Positions 1 through 7,116 of a stretch of 13,708 nucleotides of DNA are shown in pieces. The position numbers and the translations under genes are program-made. The DNA comes from an uncultured Bacilli bacterium. GTDB lineage: Bacteria > Bacillota_I > Bacilli_A > RF39 > UBA660. Below the pieces are notes generated by a model. The model made no database searches, was not told the origin of the DNA, and saw nothing but the letters and a program-made list of their open reading frames with translations. The stretch covers positions 1 through 13,708 of the forward strand of contig CAKOIE010000034.1 in assembly GCA_934086395.1 (NCBI GenBank). The letters are read 5' to 3'. Numbering within the stretch: position 1 is the stretch's first letter; each line of letters starts with the position of its first letter.

Positions 1-27
1 AACTCAAAAAAAAATACAAATAGAAAG

Positions 28-66
28 AATCAATCAAATAGATTAATAATTTCTATAAGATTGATT
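28..66 (+). promoter_or_regulatory. Leader inverted repeat upstream of the pilus operon
   Basis: AATCAATC at 28-35 and its exact reverse complement GATTGATT at 59-66 can form an 8-bp stem around a 23-nt AT-rich loop, ending 5 nt before the pilin ribosome binding site (GAGGAAGG, 71-78). It could be a leader hairpin or a binding site for a dimeric regulator. I see no convincing -35/-10 pair in the 82 bases available, so the promoter may lie left of the window. Confidence 0.35.
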
Positions 67-82
67 ATACGAGGAAGGAAAA

Positions 83-1468
83 ATGAAAAGTATTAAAAAA
101 CTAGTTTGTATGTTATTCATGTTAGTATTAGCAATTCCAACAGTTAATGCTGCTGAAAAAGGTACAATCACTATTAACAAGACAATTGTTAATGAAGAAT
201 ACGGAATCTATAAAGTATTAGATTTAGAAACTTATGATAAAGTTAATGATCATTACATTTATAGAGCAGCTTCAGATTGGAAAACATTCTTAGATGGAGC
301 AACTGATTATTTAGAAGCAAAGAATGAAAATGGGGATAAATATTATGTTTGGAAGGATGGTGTAGATAAAACTAAATCTAAAGAATTTGCTGAAAAAGCT
401 TATAAATATGCTCAAGATAACAATATTGCACCAATCATTACTAAAACAGCAAATACTACTAAAGTAGTGTTTGACGACCTTGATTTAGGATACTACTTAG
501 TAAATTCTTCAGTAGGAGCGTTACTTCATTTAACTACAACAAATCCAACTGCCACAGTTAATGAAAAAAATACATTAAATCCAAATATAGATAAAAATGT
601 TTTAGAAAATAGTACAGGAACATATGGAAAAGAAAATGACGATATAATAGGAAGTACTATAAATTACAAGTCAACTATTACAACTGGAGCAGGTTATGGT
701 AGTTATGTTTTATACGATAAAATGGATGCTGGTCTAACATTTAATTCTAATTCTGTAATTGTTAAAATAGGAGATGCTCTTGTAGATGCTAATAATTATG
801 TAGTTAAAACAGATGTTACAGGTTATACATTTGTAATTGAATTTAAAGATGAATTTATTCTTAAACAACCTAAGAATACTAATATCGACGTATATTATAC
901 TGCAACTTTAAATAAAGATGCTACTGTTGAAGGTGATGGAAATATAAATGAAACATTTCTACAATATGGTAATGATATAGAAACAGATAAAAAGAAAACT
1001 GTTACATATACATATGCATTTGAAATAATTAAAACAAATAAAGAAGGAGTAGAATTAACAGGTGCTGAATTTAAACTATTAGATAAAAATGGTAATGAAA
1101 TAAAAGTAGTTTTAAAAGATGAAGTAAGTAATACTTATAGAGTTGCTACTGGAAATGAAATAGGTGTTAATATTAAAGCTGGTAAAGCTATTATCGAAGG
1201 ATTAGATGAAGATTCCTATAAATTGAAGGAAGCTGTTAGTCCAAAAGGATATAATAAATTAACAAGTCCAGTTGAATTTAGAGTTAATGGAAAAACAAAT
1301 ATTACTGTTATAGAAAGAACATTAGTTAAAGTTATAAATTATACTGGTTCTGAATTACCTGAAACAGGTGGAATTGGTACTAAACTATTTATTATAAGTG
1401 GTTTATCATTAGTTCTTATTTGTGGATTAGTATTAGTTACAAAATTAAGATTATATAAAAATATCTAG
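83..1468 (+). CDS. Major pilin (backbone) subunit of a sortase-assembled pilus, LPETG anchored
   Basis: This 461-aa surface protein is predicted to be the repeating shaft subunit of a covalent pilus. It opens with a Sec signal peptide (residues 1 to about 24, ending VNA-A). An N-terminal domain (about 25-165) ends in VNEKN around K162, in the place where major pilins carry the YPKN pilin-motif lysine; that equivalence is inferred. A middle domain (about 166-305) looks like the fimbrial isopeptide-forming D2 domain. A C-terminal Cna-B-like domain (about 312-418) has an E-box, YKLKEAVSPKGY at 379-390, with E383 the expected isopeptide catalyst. The sorting signal follows: LPETG 425-429, a hydrophobic segment and a basic tail. 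The start has GAGGAAGG 5 nt upstream. The class C sortase directly downstream should polymerise it. Family assignment is confident; the pilin lysine is less so. Confidence 0.9.
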   Translation: MKSIKKLVCMLFMLVLAIPTVNAAEKGTITINKTIVNEEYGIYKVLDLETYDKVNDHYIYRAASDWKTFLDGATDYLEAKNENGDKYYVWKDGVDKTKSKEFAEKAYKYAQDNNIAPIITKTANTTKVVFDDLDLGYYLVNSSVGALLHLTTTNPTATVNEKNTLNPNIDKNVLENSTGTYGKENDDIIGSTINYKSTITTGAGYGSYVLYDKMDAGLTFNSNSVIVKIGDALVDANNYVVKTDVTGYTFVIEFKDEFILKQPKNTNIDVYYTATLNKDATVEGDGNINETFLQYGNDIETDKKKTVTYTYAFEIIKTNKEGVELTGAEFKLLDKNGNEIKVVLKDEVSNTYRVATGNEIGVNIKAGKAIIEGLDEDSYKLKEAVSPKGYNKLTSPVEFRVNGKTNITVIERTLVKVINYTGSELPETGGIGTKLFIISGLSLVLICGLVLVTKLRLYKNI

Positions 1469-1506
1469 TAATAATTGTAAAAGTATATAAAGGAGGTTGA
1501 AGTAAT

Positions 1507-2373
1507 ATGAATAAAAGAAATACTATTATAATGATTGTATTGTTTTTCATAGGACTTTTAACTCTCTTTTATCCTACTTTAAGTAATTATTATAATGAAA
1601 AAATGGGTTCTAAAACTATTTATAATTATGAAAGTATTTTAAATAGTTATGATACTAATAAATTTAAACAAATAAAAAAAGATGCTATAAATTATAATAA
1701 AAAATTATCTAAATTAAAAGATCCTTTGTTAGATTATAACGATTTGAAGAATTATAATAATGTTCTTAACGTTAATGATGAAGGAATGATTGGATATTTA
1801 TCTATCGATAAAATTAGGGTAGAAATTCCTATTTATCATGGTACAAGCAATGATACATTAAATAGTTTCGTTGGCCATGTTGAAGGAACTAGTCTTCCTA
1901 TTGGAGGAAAAGGTACCCATAGTGTTTTATCAGCACATAGAGGTTTACCATCTGCTAAACTATTTTCTGATTTAGATAGATTAGAATTAGGAGACACTTT
2001 TAAAATAACCGTATTAGATGAAGTATTAACATATGAAGTTGATAAAATATCGATAGTTAAGCCCAATAATAGTAAGGAATTAAAAATAGATAAAAATAAT
2101 GATTATGTAACTCTTCTAACCTGTACACCATATGGAATTAATACCCATAGGTTATTAGTAAGAGGCAAAAGAGTTGATAATAATATTAATAAAGTTTATA
2201 TAACAACTGAAGGATTTAAACTTAATAAATTAATAGTTATACCTATTTTAACATTACCTATAATAATATTATTAATATTAATTATTATTATAAAACCTGT
2301 TAAAAAGAATAACGAAGATATATATAGTAAGTATCTTTATCCTAATGGGAAAGATTATTTACTAAGGAGGTAA
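1507..2373 (+). CDS. Class C sortase (pilin polymerase)
   Basis: This is a membrane-bound cysteine transpeptidase that joins pilin subunits by cutting LPXTG between Thr and Gly and transferring the acyl chain to a pilin lysine. The 288-aa protein has an N-terminal membrane segment (about 7-24), a catalytic core and a second membrane segment (about 241-263), the two-anchor layout typical of class C. The catalytic residues are H144 (SAHRG), C206 in TLLTCTPYG and R215 in NTHRLLVRGKR, a near-textbook class C signature. D72-P73-L74 sits where the class C lid motif (DPF/DPW) occurs. An ideal ribosome binding site (AAGGAGG, 1490-1496) precedes the ATG. It follows the major pilin by 38 nt and its last codons contain the ribosome binding site of the next gene, so the genes are cotranscribed and probably coupled. 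Confidence 0.95.
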   Translation: MNKRNTIIMIVLFFIGLLTLFYPTLSNYYNEKMGSKTIYNYESILNSYDTNKFKQIKKDAINYNKKLSKLKDPLLDYNDLKNYNNVLNVNDEGMIGYLSIDKIRVEIPIYHGTSNDTLNSFVGHVEGTSLPIGGKGTHSVLSAHRGLPSAKLFSDLDRLELGDTFKITVLDEVLTYEVDKISIVKPNNSKELKIDKNNDYVTLLTCTPYGINTHRLLVRGKRVDNNINKVYITTEGFKLNKLIVIPILTLPIIILLILIIIIKPVKKNNEDIYSKYLYPNGKDYLLRR

Positions 2374-2375
2374 AT

Positions 2376-3263
2376 ATGAAATATTTAAAATATTTATTTA
2401 TGTTAATAATGTTATTTACTATAAATGTTTATGCTGATAATTATAGTGTAGACTTTAATAAGAAAGGTAAATTAAATATTACTTTAACAGATAAAGAAGA
2501 AAATAAAACAATAGAAGGAGTAGAATTAACTTTATATAAAATAGCAAATGTTAGTGAAAAGGAATATCATTTATTTTATGAATATGTTGATAAAATAAAT
2601 TGTAATGCTTCACTTGATAATTTAGAATCATCAACACTAACAAATGAAATTAATTCTTGTCTTAATGATGATATAATTGTTATGAAAAAAATGACAAATA
2701 AAGATGGTGTAGTTTTGTTTGATAATTTAGAGTTAGGTTTATATTTAGTTAAGCAAACTAATAAAGTAAAAGGTTATTCTAGTATTAATTCATATTTAAT
2801 TACGATACCAAAAGTAGTAGATAATAAGTTTACTTATGAAATAAGCAGTAAACCAAAGACTGATATTTTAAAACTTATAGATATTAATGTTAAAAAAATA
2901 TGGAATACTCCTTTAAGTAATAAAAATGATAAAGAAAATTTACCTCGATATATTGAAGTTGGATTATATAAAAATAATGAATTAATTAGTAAAATAAAAT
3001 TAAATAAAGATAATAATTGGAGTTATACTTGGGAAGATTTAGAAAAAAGTGATGAATATAGTATACTTGAGGTAAATGTTCCTAAAGGATATACTGCAAC
3101 ATATGAGAAAATAGATAATACAGTTGTTATTACAAATACAAAAACATTAGTACAAACAGGTAATAATTATTATTTAGCGTTAATAATCGGGTTATTAGGT
3201 ATAATATTTATAATGTTAGGTATATTTTATAATTTAAAGGTTAAAAATGAACAAGATATCTAA
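2376..3263 (+). CDS. Minor (anchor-type) pilin with Cna-B domain and variant LVQTG sorting signal
   Basis: This 295-aa surface protein has a signal peptide (1 to about 20, ending VYA-D). An N-terminal pilin-like domain (about 28-160) contains the stretch GVELTLYKIANVS, seen in SpaB-type minor pilins. A Cna-B domain (about 168-256) has the expected isopeptide set: K173 or K174 in INVKKIW, E232 in the E-box YSILEVNVPKGY, and N254 in VITNT. The sorting signal is LVQTG (258-262) followed by a hydrophobic segment and a lysine-containing tail. Valine replaces the usual proline of LPXTG, so a dedicated sortase may handle it. AAGGAGG inside the preceding sortase gene is its ribosome binding site, with only 2 nt between stop and start. 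Small size and position suggest the basal, wall-linking subunit; that role is inferred. Confidence 0.8.
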   Translation: MKYLKYLFMLIMLFTINVYADNYSVDFNKKGKLNITLTDKEENKTIEGVELTLYKIANVSEKEYHLFYEYVDKINCNASLDNLESSTLTNEINSCLNDDIIVMKKMTNKDGVVLFDNLELGLYLVKQTNKVKGYSSINSYLITIPKVVDNKFTYEISSKPKTDILKLIDINVKKIWNTPLSNKNDKENLPRYIEVGLYKNNELISKIKLNKDNNWSYTWEDLEKSDEYSILEVNVPKGYTATYEKIDNTVVITNTKTLVQTGNNYYLALIIGLLGIIFIMLGIFYNLKVKNEQDI

Positions 3264-3801
3264 GATTTTATTTGGAATAGGTATAATTTTATTATCTATT
3301 TCTTTATTTCTTTATGTATATTATTATATGGAGGATATTTATTCATCTAAAATGGTAAATAAAACTATGAATGAATTAATTAATACAAATGATATTATTG
3401 AAAATGATAATGGATTTGATTATAAAATAATAGATAATGAAGAATATATAGGATATATAGAAATTCCTTCTTTAGAGTTATTTTTACCTATAACTAATGG
3501 TTATTCTTATAATTCGTTAAAAAAGACTCCTGCTTTATTTTATGGTAGTTTAAATGATAATTTGGTTATATGTGGTCATTCATATAAATCTCATTTTGGA
3601 TCTTTATATAAATTAAAACAAAAAGATAAAGTTAATTTTATTGATGTTAATAACAATAAATATGTTTATGAAGTTGAATTAATTGAAATACTTAAATCTA
3701 CTGATGTTAAGGATATGATTGAAAGTGATTTTGATTTAACTTTATATACTTGCACTAAAGATGGTAAAAATCGTATAACAATTAGATGTAATCGTATTTA
3801 A
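3247..3801 (+). CDS. Small sortase, class unresolved
   Basis: This 184-aa sortase has a single N-terminal membrane anchor (about 8-27) and no C-terminal membrane segment, unlike the class C enzyme upstream. The catalytic set is H111 in ICGHSYKSHFGSLY, C169 in LTLYTCTKDG and R176 in KNRITIRC. The Arg lies only 7 residues after the Cys, against 9 in the neighbouring class C enzyme, so the loop between the last two strands is short. It overlaps the minor pilin by 17 nt, which suggests translational coupling and a shared job. It probably attaches the finished pilus, or the LVQTG pilin, to the wall; that is inference from context. A relic of a close relative lies at 11180-11248. A terminator follows 18 nt after the stop. 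Confidence 0.88.
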   Translation: MNKISKILFGIGIILLSISLFLYVYYYMEDIYSSKMVNKTMNELINTNDIIENDNGFDYKIIDNEEYIGYIEIPSLELFLPITNGYSYNSLKKTPALFYGSLNDNLVICGHSYKSHFGSLYKLKQKDKVNFIDVNNNKYVYEVELIEILKSTDVKDMIESDFDLTLYTCTKDGKNRITIRCNRI

Positions 3802-3819
3802 ATGATAAATTAAGAAAAT

Positions 3820-3842
3820 AACTACTTATATGTAGTTTTTTT
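3820..3842 (+). terminator. Rho-independent terminator of the pilus operon
   Basis: AACTAC (3820-3825) pairs with GTAGTT (3832-3837) across a 6-nt loop and runs into seven T residues (3836-3842). It sits 18 nt after the small sortase and before argS, so it separates the pilus unit from the housekeeping unit. Confidence 0.75.
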
Positions 3843-3853
3843 CTTATTAAAAC

Positions 3854-3859
3854 TATGAT
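3854..3859 (+). promoter_or_regulatory. Candidate -10 element for argS
   Basis: TATGAT lies just after the pilus-operon terminator and 30 nt before the argS start. GATAAT at 3857-3862 is an overlapping alternative. No recognisable -35 lies at the right distance, because that stretch is the terminator itself, so the assignment rests on position and a single hexamer. Confidence 0.3.
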
Positions 3860-3883
3860 AATATATTTGTGGAGTTGATTTAA

Positions 3884-5599
3884 GTGAACTTAGTATTAAA
3901 AATAAATGAAATAATTAAAGAACTTGGCTATGATGAAGTACCAGAAGTTTCTGTTAGTAATAGACCAGATATAAGTGATTATCAATATAATGGTGCGTTT
4001 AAACTTGCTAGAACAATGCATAAAAGTCCAATGGTTATAGCTGATGAGATAGTTAGTAAATTAAAAGATAATGATATGTTTAAAGAAGTATCTAATGTTA
4101 ATGGATTTATAAATATAACTTTATCAGATAAAGCCTTAATAGATTATGTTAATGAAGTAGTTAATAATTTTGATATAAATACATTTAAAATAAATACTGA
4201 TGAAACTATATTCTTAGATTATGGTGGAGCAAATGTTGCTAAAGCTCTTCATGCTGGACACTTAAGAAGTCCTAATATTGGAGAAGCCCTAAAAAGATTA
4301 TGTGAAGCAGTTGGTTATAAAACAATAAGTGATGTTCATTATGGAGATTGGGGTAGACCGATGGGATTAATTATCTGTGAAATTAAACATAGGTATCCTA
4401 ATTTAGATTTTTTTAATCCTAATTTAGATACTTATTCAGAAGAATCACCAGTTACTTTAGAAGATTTATATACTATTTATCCTTTAGCGAGCGCTAAAGC
4501 TAAAGAAGATGAAGATTATTTAAATGAAGCTAGAGAACTTACTGTTAAACTTCAAAAGAAAGAAAAAGGAATCTATGATTTATATAAAGCCTTTACTAAA
4601 TTATCAATTTTAGATATTGAAGATATTTATAAAAAACTTAATTGTACTTTTGATTTATATGAAGGTGAAAGAGATGCTGATGATTATATTGAAGATGTTT
4701 TAACAGTTACTAAACCATATGCAACTATTTCTAATGGAGCAACTATTATTGATGTTAAAGAAGAAACTGATAAAAAAGAGATACCACCTGTAATGTTATT
4801 AAAAAGTGATGGAGGAGTTCTTTATGATACAACTGAACTTGCAACACTTTACTCAAGAATTAAAAGATTTAAGGCATCAAAATATTTTTATTTAACTGAT
4901 GTAAGACAAGAACTACATTTTGTTGAAGCCTTTAGAGCTGCTTATAAAACAGGAATTGTTCCTAAAGATATAAGCTTAGAATGGTTTGGTTTTGGAACTC
5001 TTAATGGACCAGATGGTAAACCATTTAAAACTAGAGATGGTGGTATCATGTCTTTAAGAGAATTAATTAGTGTTGTTAAAGCAGAAACAAGAAAAGTAAT
5101 TAAAGATAATATTAAAGAAGAAGATAAAGATGATTTAGCTGAAGTTTTAGCAATAGCAGCAATTAAATATGCAGATTTACTTCCTAATCGTACTAGTGAT
5201 TATGTATTTGATCCTGTTAAATTTAGTGATATAAATGGTAAAACAGGTCCATATATTCTATATAGTACAGTTAGAATGAAGAGTTTATTAAGTAAAAGTA
5301 ATTTAAAATATGATAAATATTATAAGATAAACACTAAAGAAGAAAGAGATATTTTAATTAATATTATTAAATTAAGAAGTGTTATTGAAAAATCATTTAA
5401 TATGAGAAGTTTAAATGAAATATGTGAATATATTTATAAATTAACTTCATCATTTAATGCTTTCTATTCAAATCATGAAGTACTAAGTGAACAAGATGAA
5501 TGTGTTAAAGAAAGTTATTTAACTTTAATAGATGAAGTATATAAAATTAATAAATATTTACTTAATATTTTAGCTATTACTTTACCAGATAAAATTTAA
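3884..5599 (+). CDS. argS: Arginyl-tRNA synthetase
   Basis: This class I aminoacyl-tRNA synthetase attaches arginine to tRNA-Arg in the cytoplasm using ATP. The 571-aa length is normal for ArgS. The order is an N-terminal tRNA-recognition domain (about 1-90), a Rossmann catalytic domain with the HIGH-type motif HAGH (123-126, in NVAKALHAGHLRS), and a C-terminal DALR-type anticodon-binding domain (about 450-571). In place of KMSKS the protein has GKPFKTRDGG (K379, K382), the degenerate form common in ArgS enzymes, so this is not a defect. The start codon is GTG at 3884 with GGAG at 3871-3874; the first residues, LVLKINEIIKELG, match a normal ArgS N-terminus. tgt follows after 10 nt in the same transcription unit. 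Confidence 0.97.
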   Translation: MNLVLKINEIIKELGYDEVPEVSVSNRPDISDYQYNGAFKLARTMHKSPMVIADEIVSKLKDNDMFKEVSNVNGFINITLSDKALIDYVNEVVNNFDINTFKINTDETIFLDYGGANVAKALHAGHLRSPNIGEALKRLCEAVGYKTISDVHYGDWGRPMGLIICEIKHRYPNLDFFNPNLDTYSEESPVTLEDLYTIYPLASAKAKEDEDYLNEARELTVKLQKKEKGIYDLYKAFTKLSILDIEDIYKKLNCTFDLYEGERDADDYIEDVLTVTKPYATISNGATIIDVKEETDKKEIPPVMLLKSDGGVLYDTTELATLYSRIKRFKASKYFYLTDVRQELHFVEAFRAAYKTGIVPKDISLEWFGFGTLNGPDGKPFKTRDGGIMSLRELISVVKAETRKVIKDNIKEEDKDDLAEVLAIAAIKYADLLPNRTSDYVFDPVKFSDINGKTGPYILYSTVRMKSLLSKSNLKYDKYYKINTKEERDILINIIKLRSVIEKSFNMRSLNEICEYIYKLTSSFNAFYSNHEVLSEQDECVKESYLTLIDEVYKINKYLLNILAITLPDKI

Positions 5600-5609
5600 A
5601 GGAGTATAT

Positions 5610-6725
5610 ATGAAAATAGAATATACATTAATTAAAAAAGATAAAAATTGTAATGCTAGATTAGGTAAAATTAAAACTAATTATGGTGAATATGAAACTC
5701 CTATGTTTATGCCAGTTGGTACTCAAGCAACTGTTAAAACATTATCTCCTGAAGAATTAAAAGAAATAGATTGTGGAATAATTCTTGCTAATACCTATCA
5801 TTTATGGCTTAGACCTGGCGAAGACGTAATAGATCATGCTGGTGGTTTACATAAATTTATGAATTGGAATGGACCTATTTTAACTGATTCCGGTGGATTT
5901 CAAGTATTTAGTTTAGCTAAAAGAAAAGATATAACTGAAGAAGGAGTTAAATTTAAAAATCAATATAATGGTGATGCTTTACTTTTAACTCCCGAAAAAT
6001 CAATTGAAATTCAAAATAAATTAGATAGTGATATTGCAATGAGTTTTGATGAATGCATTGGTTATCCTGCAACCTATGATTATTGTAAACAAAGTGTAGA
6101 AAGAACTCTTAGATGGGCTAAAAGAGGAAAAGATGTATTTAATAATGAAAGACAAAGCTTATTTGGGATAGTTCAAGGTGGCGAATATGAAGAATTACGT
6201 AAACATTGTGCTGAAGAATTAACTAAAATGGATTTTGATGGCTATTCAATTGGCGGAACAAGTGTAGGTGAGGATAAACCAACAATGTATAAAATGGTTG
6301 AAATGAGTACCAAATATTTACCAGAAAATAAAGTTAGATATTTAATGGGTGTTGGTGATCCAATTGACTTAGTTGAAAATGTTATGCGTGGCATTGATAT
6401 TTTTGACTGTGTTTCTCCAACAAGACTAGCTCGTCATGGTCATGCTCTAACAAAATATGGCAAAATAAATATTAAAAACGCTAAATATAAAGAAGATTTT
6501 ACTCCAATTAGTAGTGAGTGTAATTGTTATGCATGTAAACATTATACTAAGGCTTATATTAAACATTTAATTAATTGTGATGAAACATTTGGTGCTAGAC
6601 TTTTATCTATTCACAACATTAACTATTTAGTTAATTTAACTAAAGAAATGAGAGAAGCAATAAAAGAAGACCGTATGTTAGAATTTAGAGAGCAGTTTAT
6701 TAAGGATTACTATGGAGATAAATAA
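5610..6725 (+). CDS. tgt: tRNA-guanine transglycosylase (queuosine pathway)
   Basis: This enzyme swaps guanine-34 in GUN anticodons (Asp, Asn, His, Tyr tRNAs) for the queuosine precursor preQ1. The 371-aa length is typical of bacterial Tgt. Visible landmarks are DSGGFQVFSL with the general acid/base D93, the GIVQGG loop (186-191), SIGGTSVGE (213-221), and the nucleophile D266 in IFDCVSPTRLARHG. The zinc site is CNCYAC (C304, C306, C309) with H335. ARHG replaces the more usual ARNG. AAAGGAG precedes the ATG by a normal distance. It sits 10 nt after argS and overlaps the next small gene by 14 nt. Many bacteria place yajC directly after tgt; here an unrelated small membrane protein holds that place. 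Confidence 0.97.
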   Translation: MKIEYTLIKKDKNCNARLGKIKTNYGEYETPMFMPVGTQATVKTLSPEELKEIDCGIILANTYHLWLRPGEDVIDHAGGLHKFMNWNGPILTDSGGFQVFSLAKRKDITEEGVKFKNQYNGDALLLTPEKSIEIQNKLDSDIAMSFDECIGYPATYDYCKQSVERTLRWAKRGKDVFNNERQSLFGIVQGGEYEELRKHCAEELTKMDFDGYSIGGTSVGEDKPTMYKMVEMSTKYLPENKVRYLMGVGDPIDLVENVMRGIDIFDCVSPTRLARHGHALTKYGKINIKNAKYKEDFTPISSECNCYACKHYTKAYIKHLINCDETFGARLLSIHNINYLVNLTKEMREAIKEDRMLEFREQFIKDYYGDK

Positions 6726-7008
6726 AAAAGGTTTAATAATTATCATAACATTAATAATATTATTTATTATAGGTTCAATTAAAGTCTATCAAAATCATGT
6801 TGATAAATTATACTTAGTTTTAGATAATGAAATAAAAGAATCAGCTAAAAAATGTTTTTTAGATAAGAACTGTGAAGGTGAAATAACTATAGGTGATTTA
6901 AAAAACAAAGGTTATATTGATGTCTTAGTTGATCCTGTAACAAAAGAAGAAGTTAGTAAAGATAAATGTTTAAAATATGAAAATAATGAAGTAGTATTCT
7001 GCAATTAA
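6712..7008 (+). CDS. Small Cys-rich single-pass membrane protein, pseudopilin-like
   Basis: I do not recognise a named family for this 98-aa protein. It has one N-terminal membrane helix (about 7-23) and an outside domain with four cysteines (C48, C54, C86, C97), which could form two disulfides. The start, NKKGLIIIITLIILF, resembles a type IV prepilin leader (KKG then a hydrophobic helix) but lacks the conserved Glu at +5. The body pattern (helix, then IGDLKNKGYID, then VDPVTKEE and a final Cys-x10-Cys) recalls the C-terminal part of small Gram-positive pseudopilins. A divergent pseudopilin is therefore possible but unproven. It starts inside tgt (14-nt overlap), has no clear ribosome binding site of its own, and is followed by a terminator that begins at its stop codon, so it depends on the argS-tgt transcript. 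Confidence 0.7.
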   Translation: MEINKKGLIIIITLIILFIIGSIKVYQNHVDKLYLVLDNEIKESAKKCFLDKNCEGEITIGDLKNKGYIDVLVDPVTKEEVSKDKCLKYENNEVVFCN

Positions 7009-7040
7009 GATAATTCTTTTGATTTAGAGTTATCTTTTTT
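7007..7040 (+). terminator. Rho-independent terminator of argS-tgt-small gene unit
   Basis: AAGATAATTC (7007-7016) pairs over 10 bp, with one G-T wobble, with GAGTTATCTT (7027-7036) across a 10-nt loop, then a run of six T (7035-7040). The stem starts within the stop codon of the small membrane protein gene. Confidence 0.85.
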
Positions 7041-7069
7041 AATAATTAAAATATATTTAAAATTATCGC

Positions 7070-7098
7070 TTGTTTTCTCGTATATTTTGTTATATACT
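7070..7098 (+). promoter_or_regulatory. Sigma-70/A-type promoter of the dockerin-cohesin pair
   Basis: TTGTTT (7070-7075), a 17-bp spacer and TATACT (7093-7098) form a good promoter, with the start of transcription expected near 7105. This also settles the gene start downstream: the in-frame TTG at 7087 lies upstream of the -10 box and cannot be used from this promoter. Confidence 0.7.
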
Positions 7099-7116
7099 TT
7101 AGGTGTAAAGGATGGG

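Noticed and set aside
1836..2066. 76-codon minus-strand frame inside the class C sortase
   Set aside because: It lies wholly within a confident gene and shows no family features.
6712..7008. YajC, by position after tgt
   Set aside because: No YajC-like basic segment after the membrane helix; four cysteines and a pseudopilin-like pattern instead.
7087..7116. TTG start giving a longer dockerin protein
   Set aside because: It lies upstream of the -10 box, lacks a ribosome binding site and puts extra residues before a normal signal peptide.
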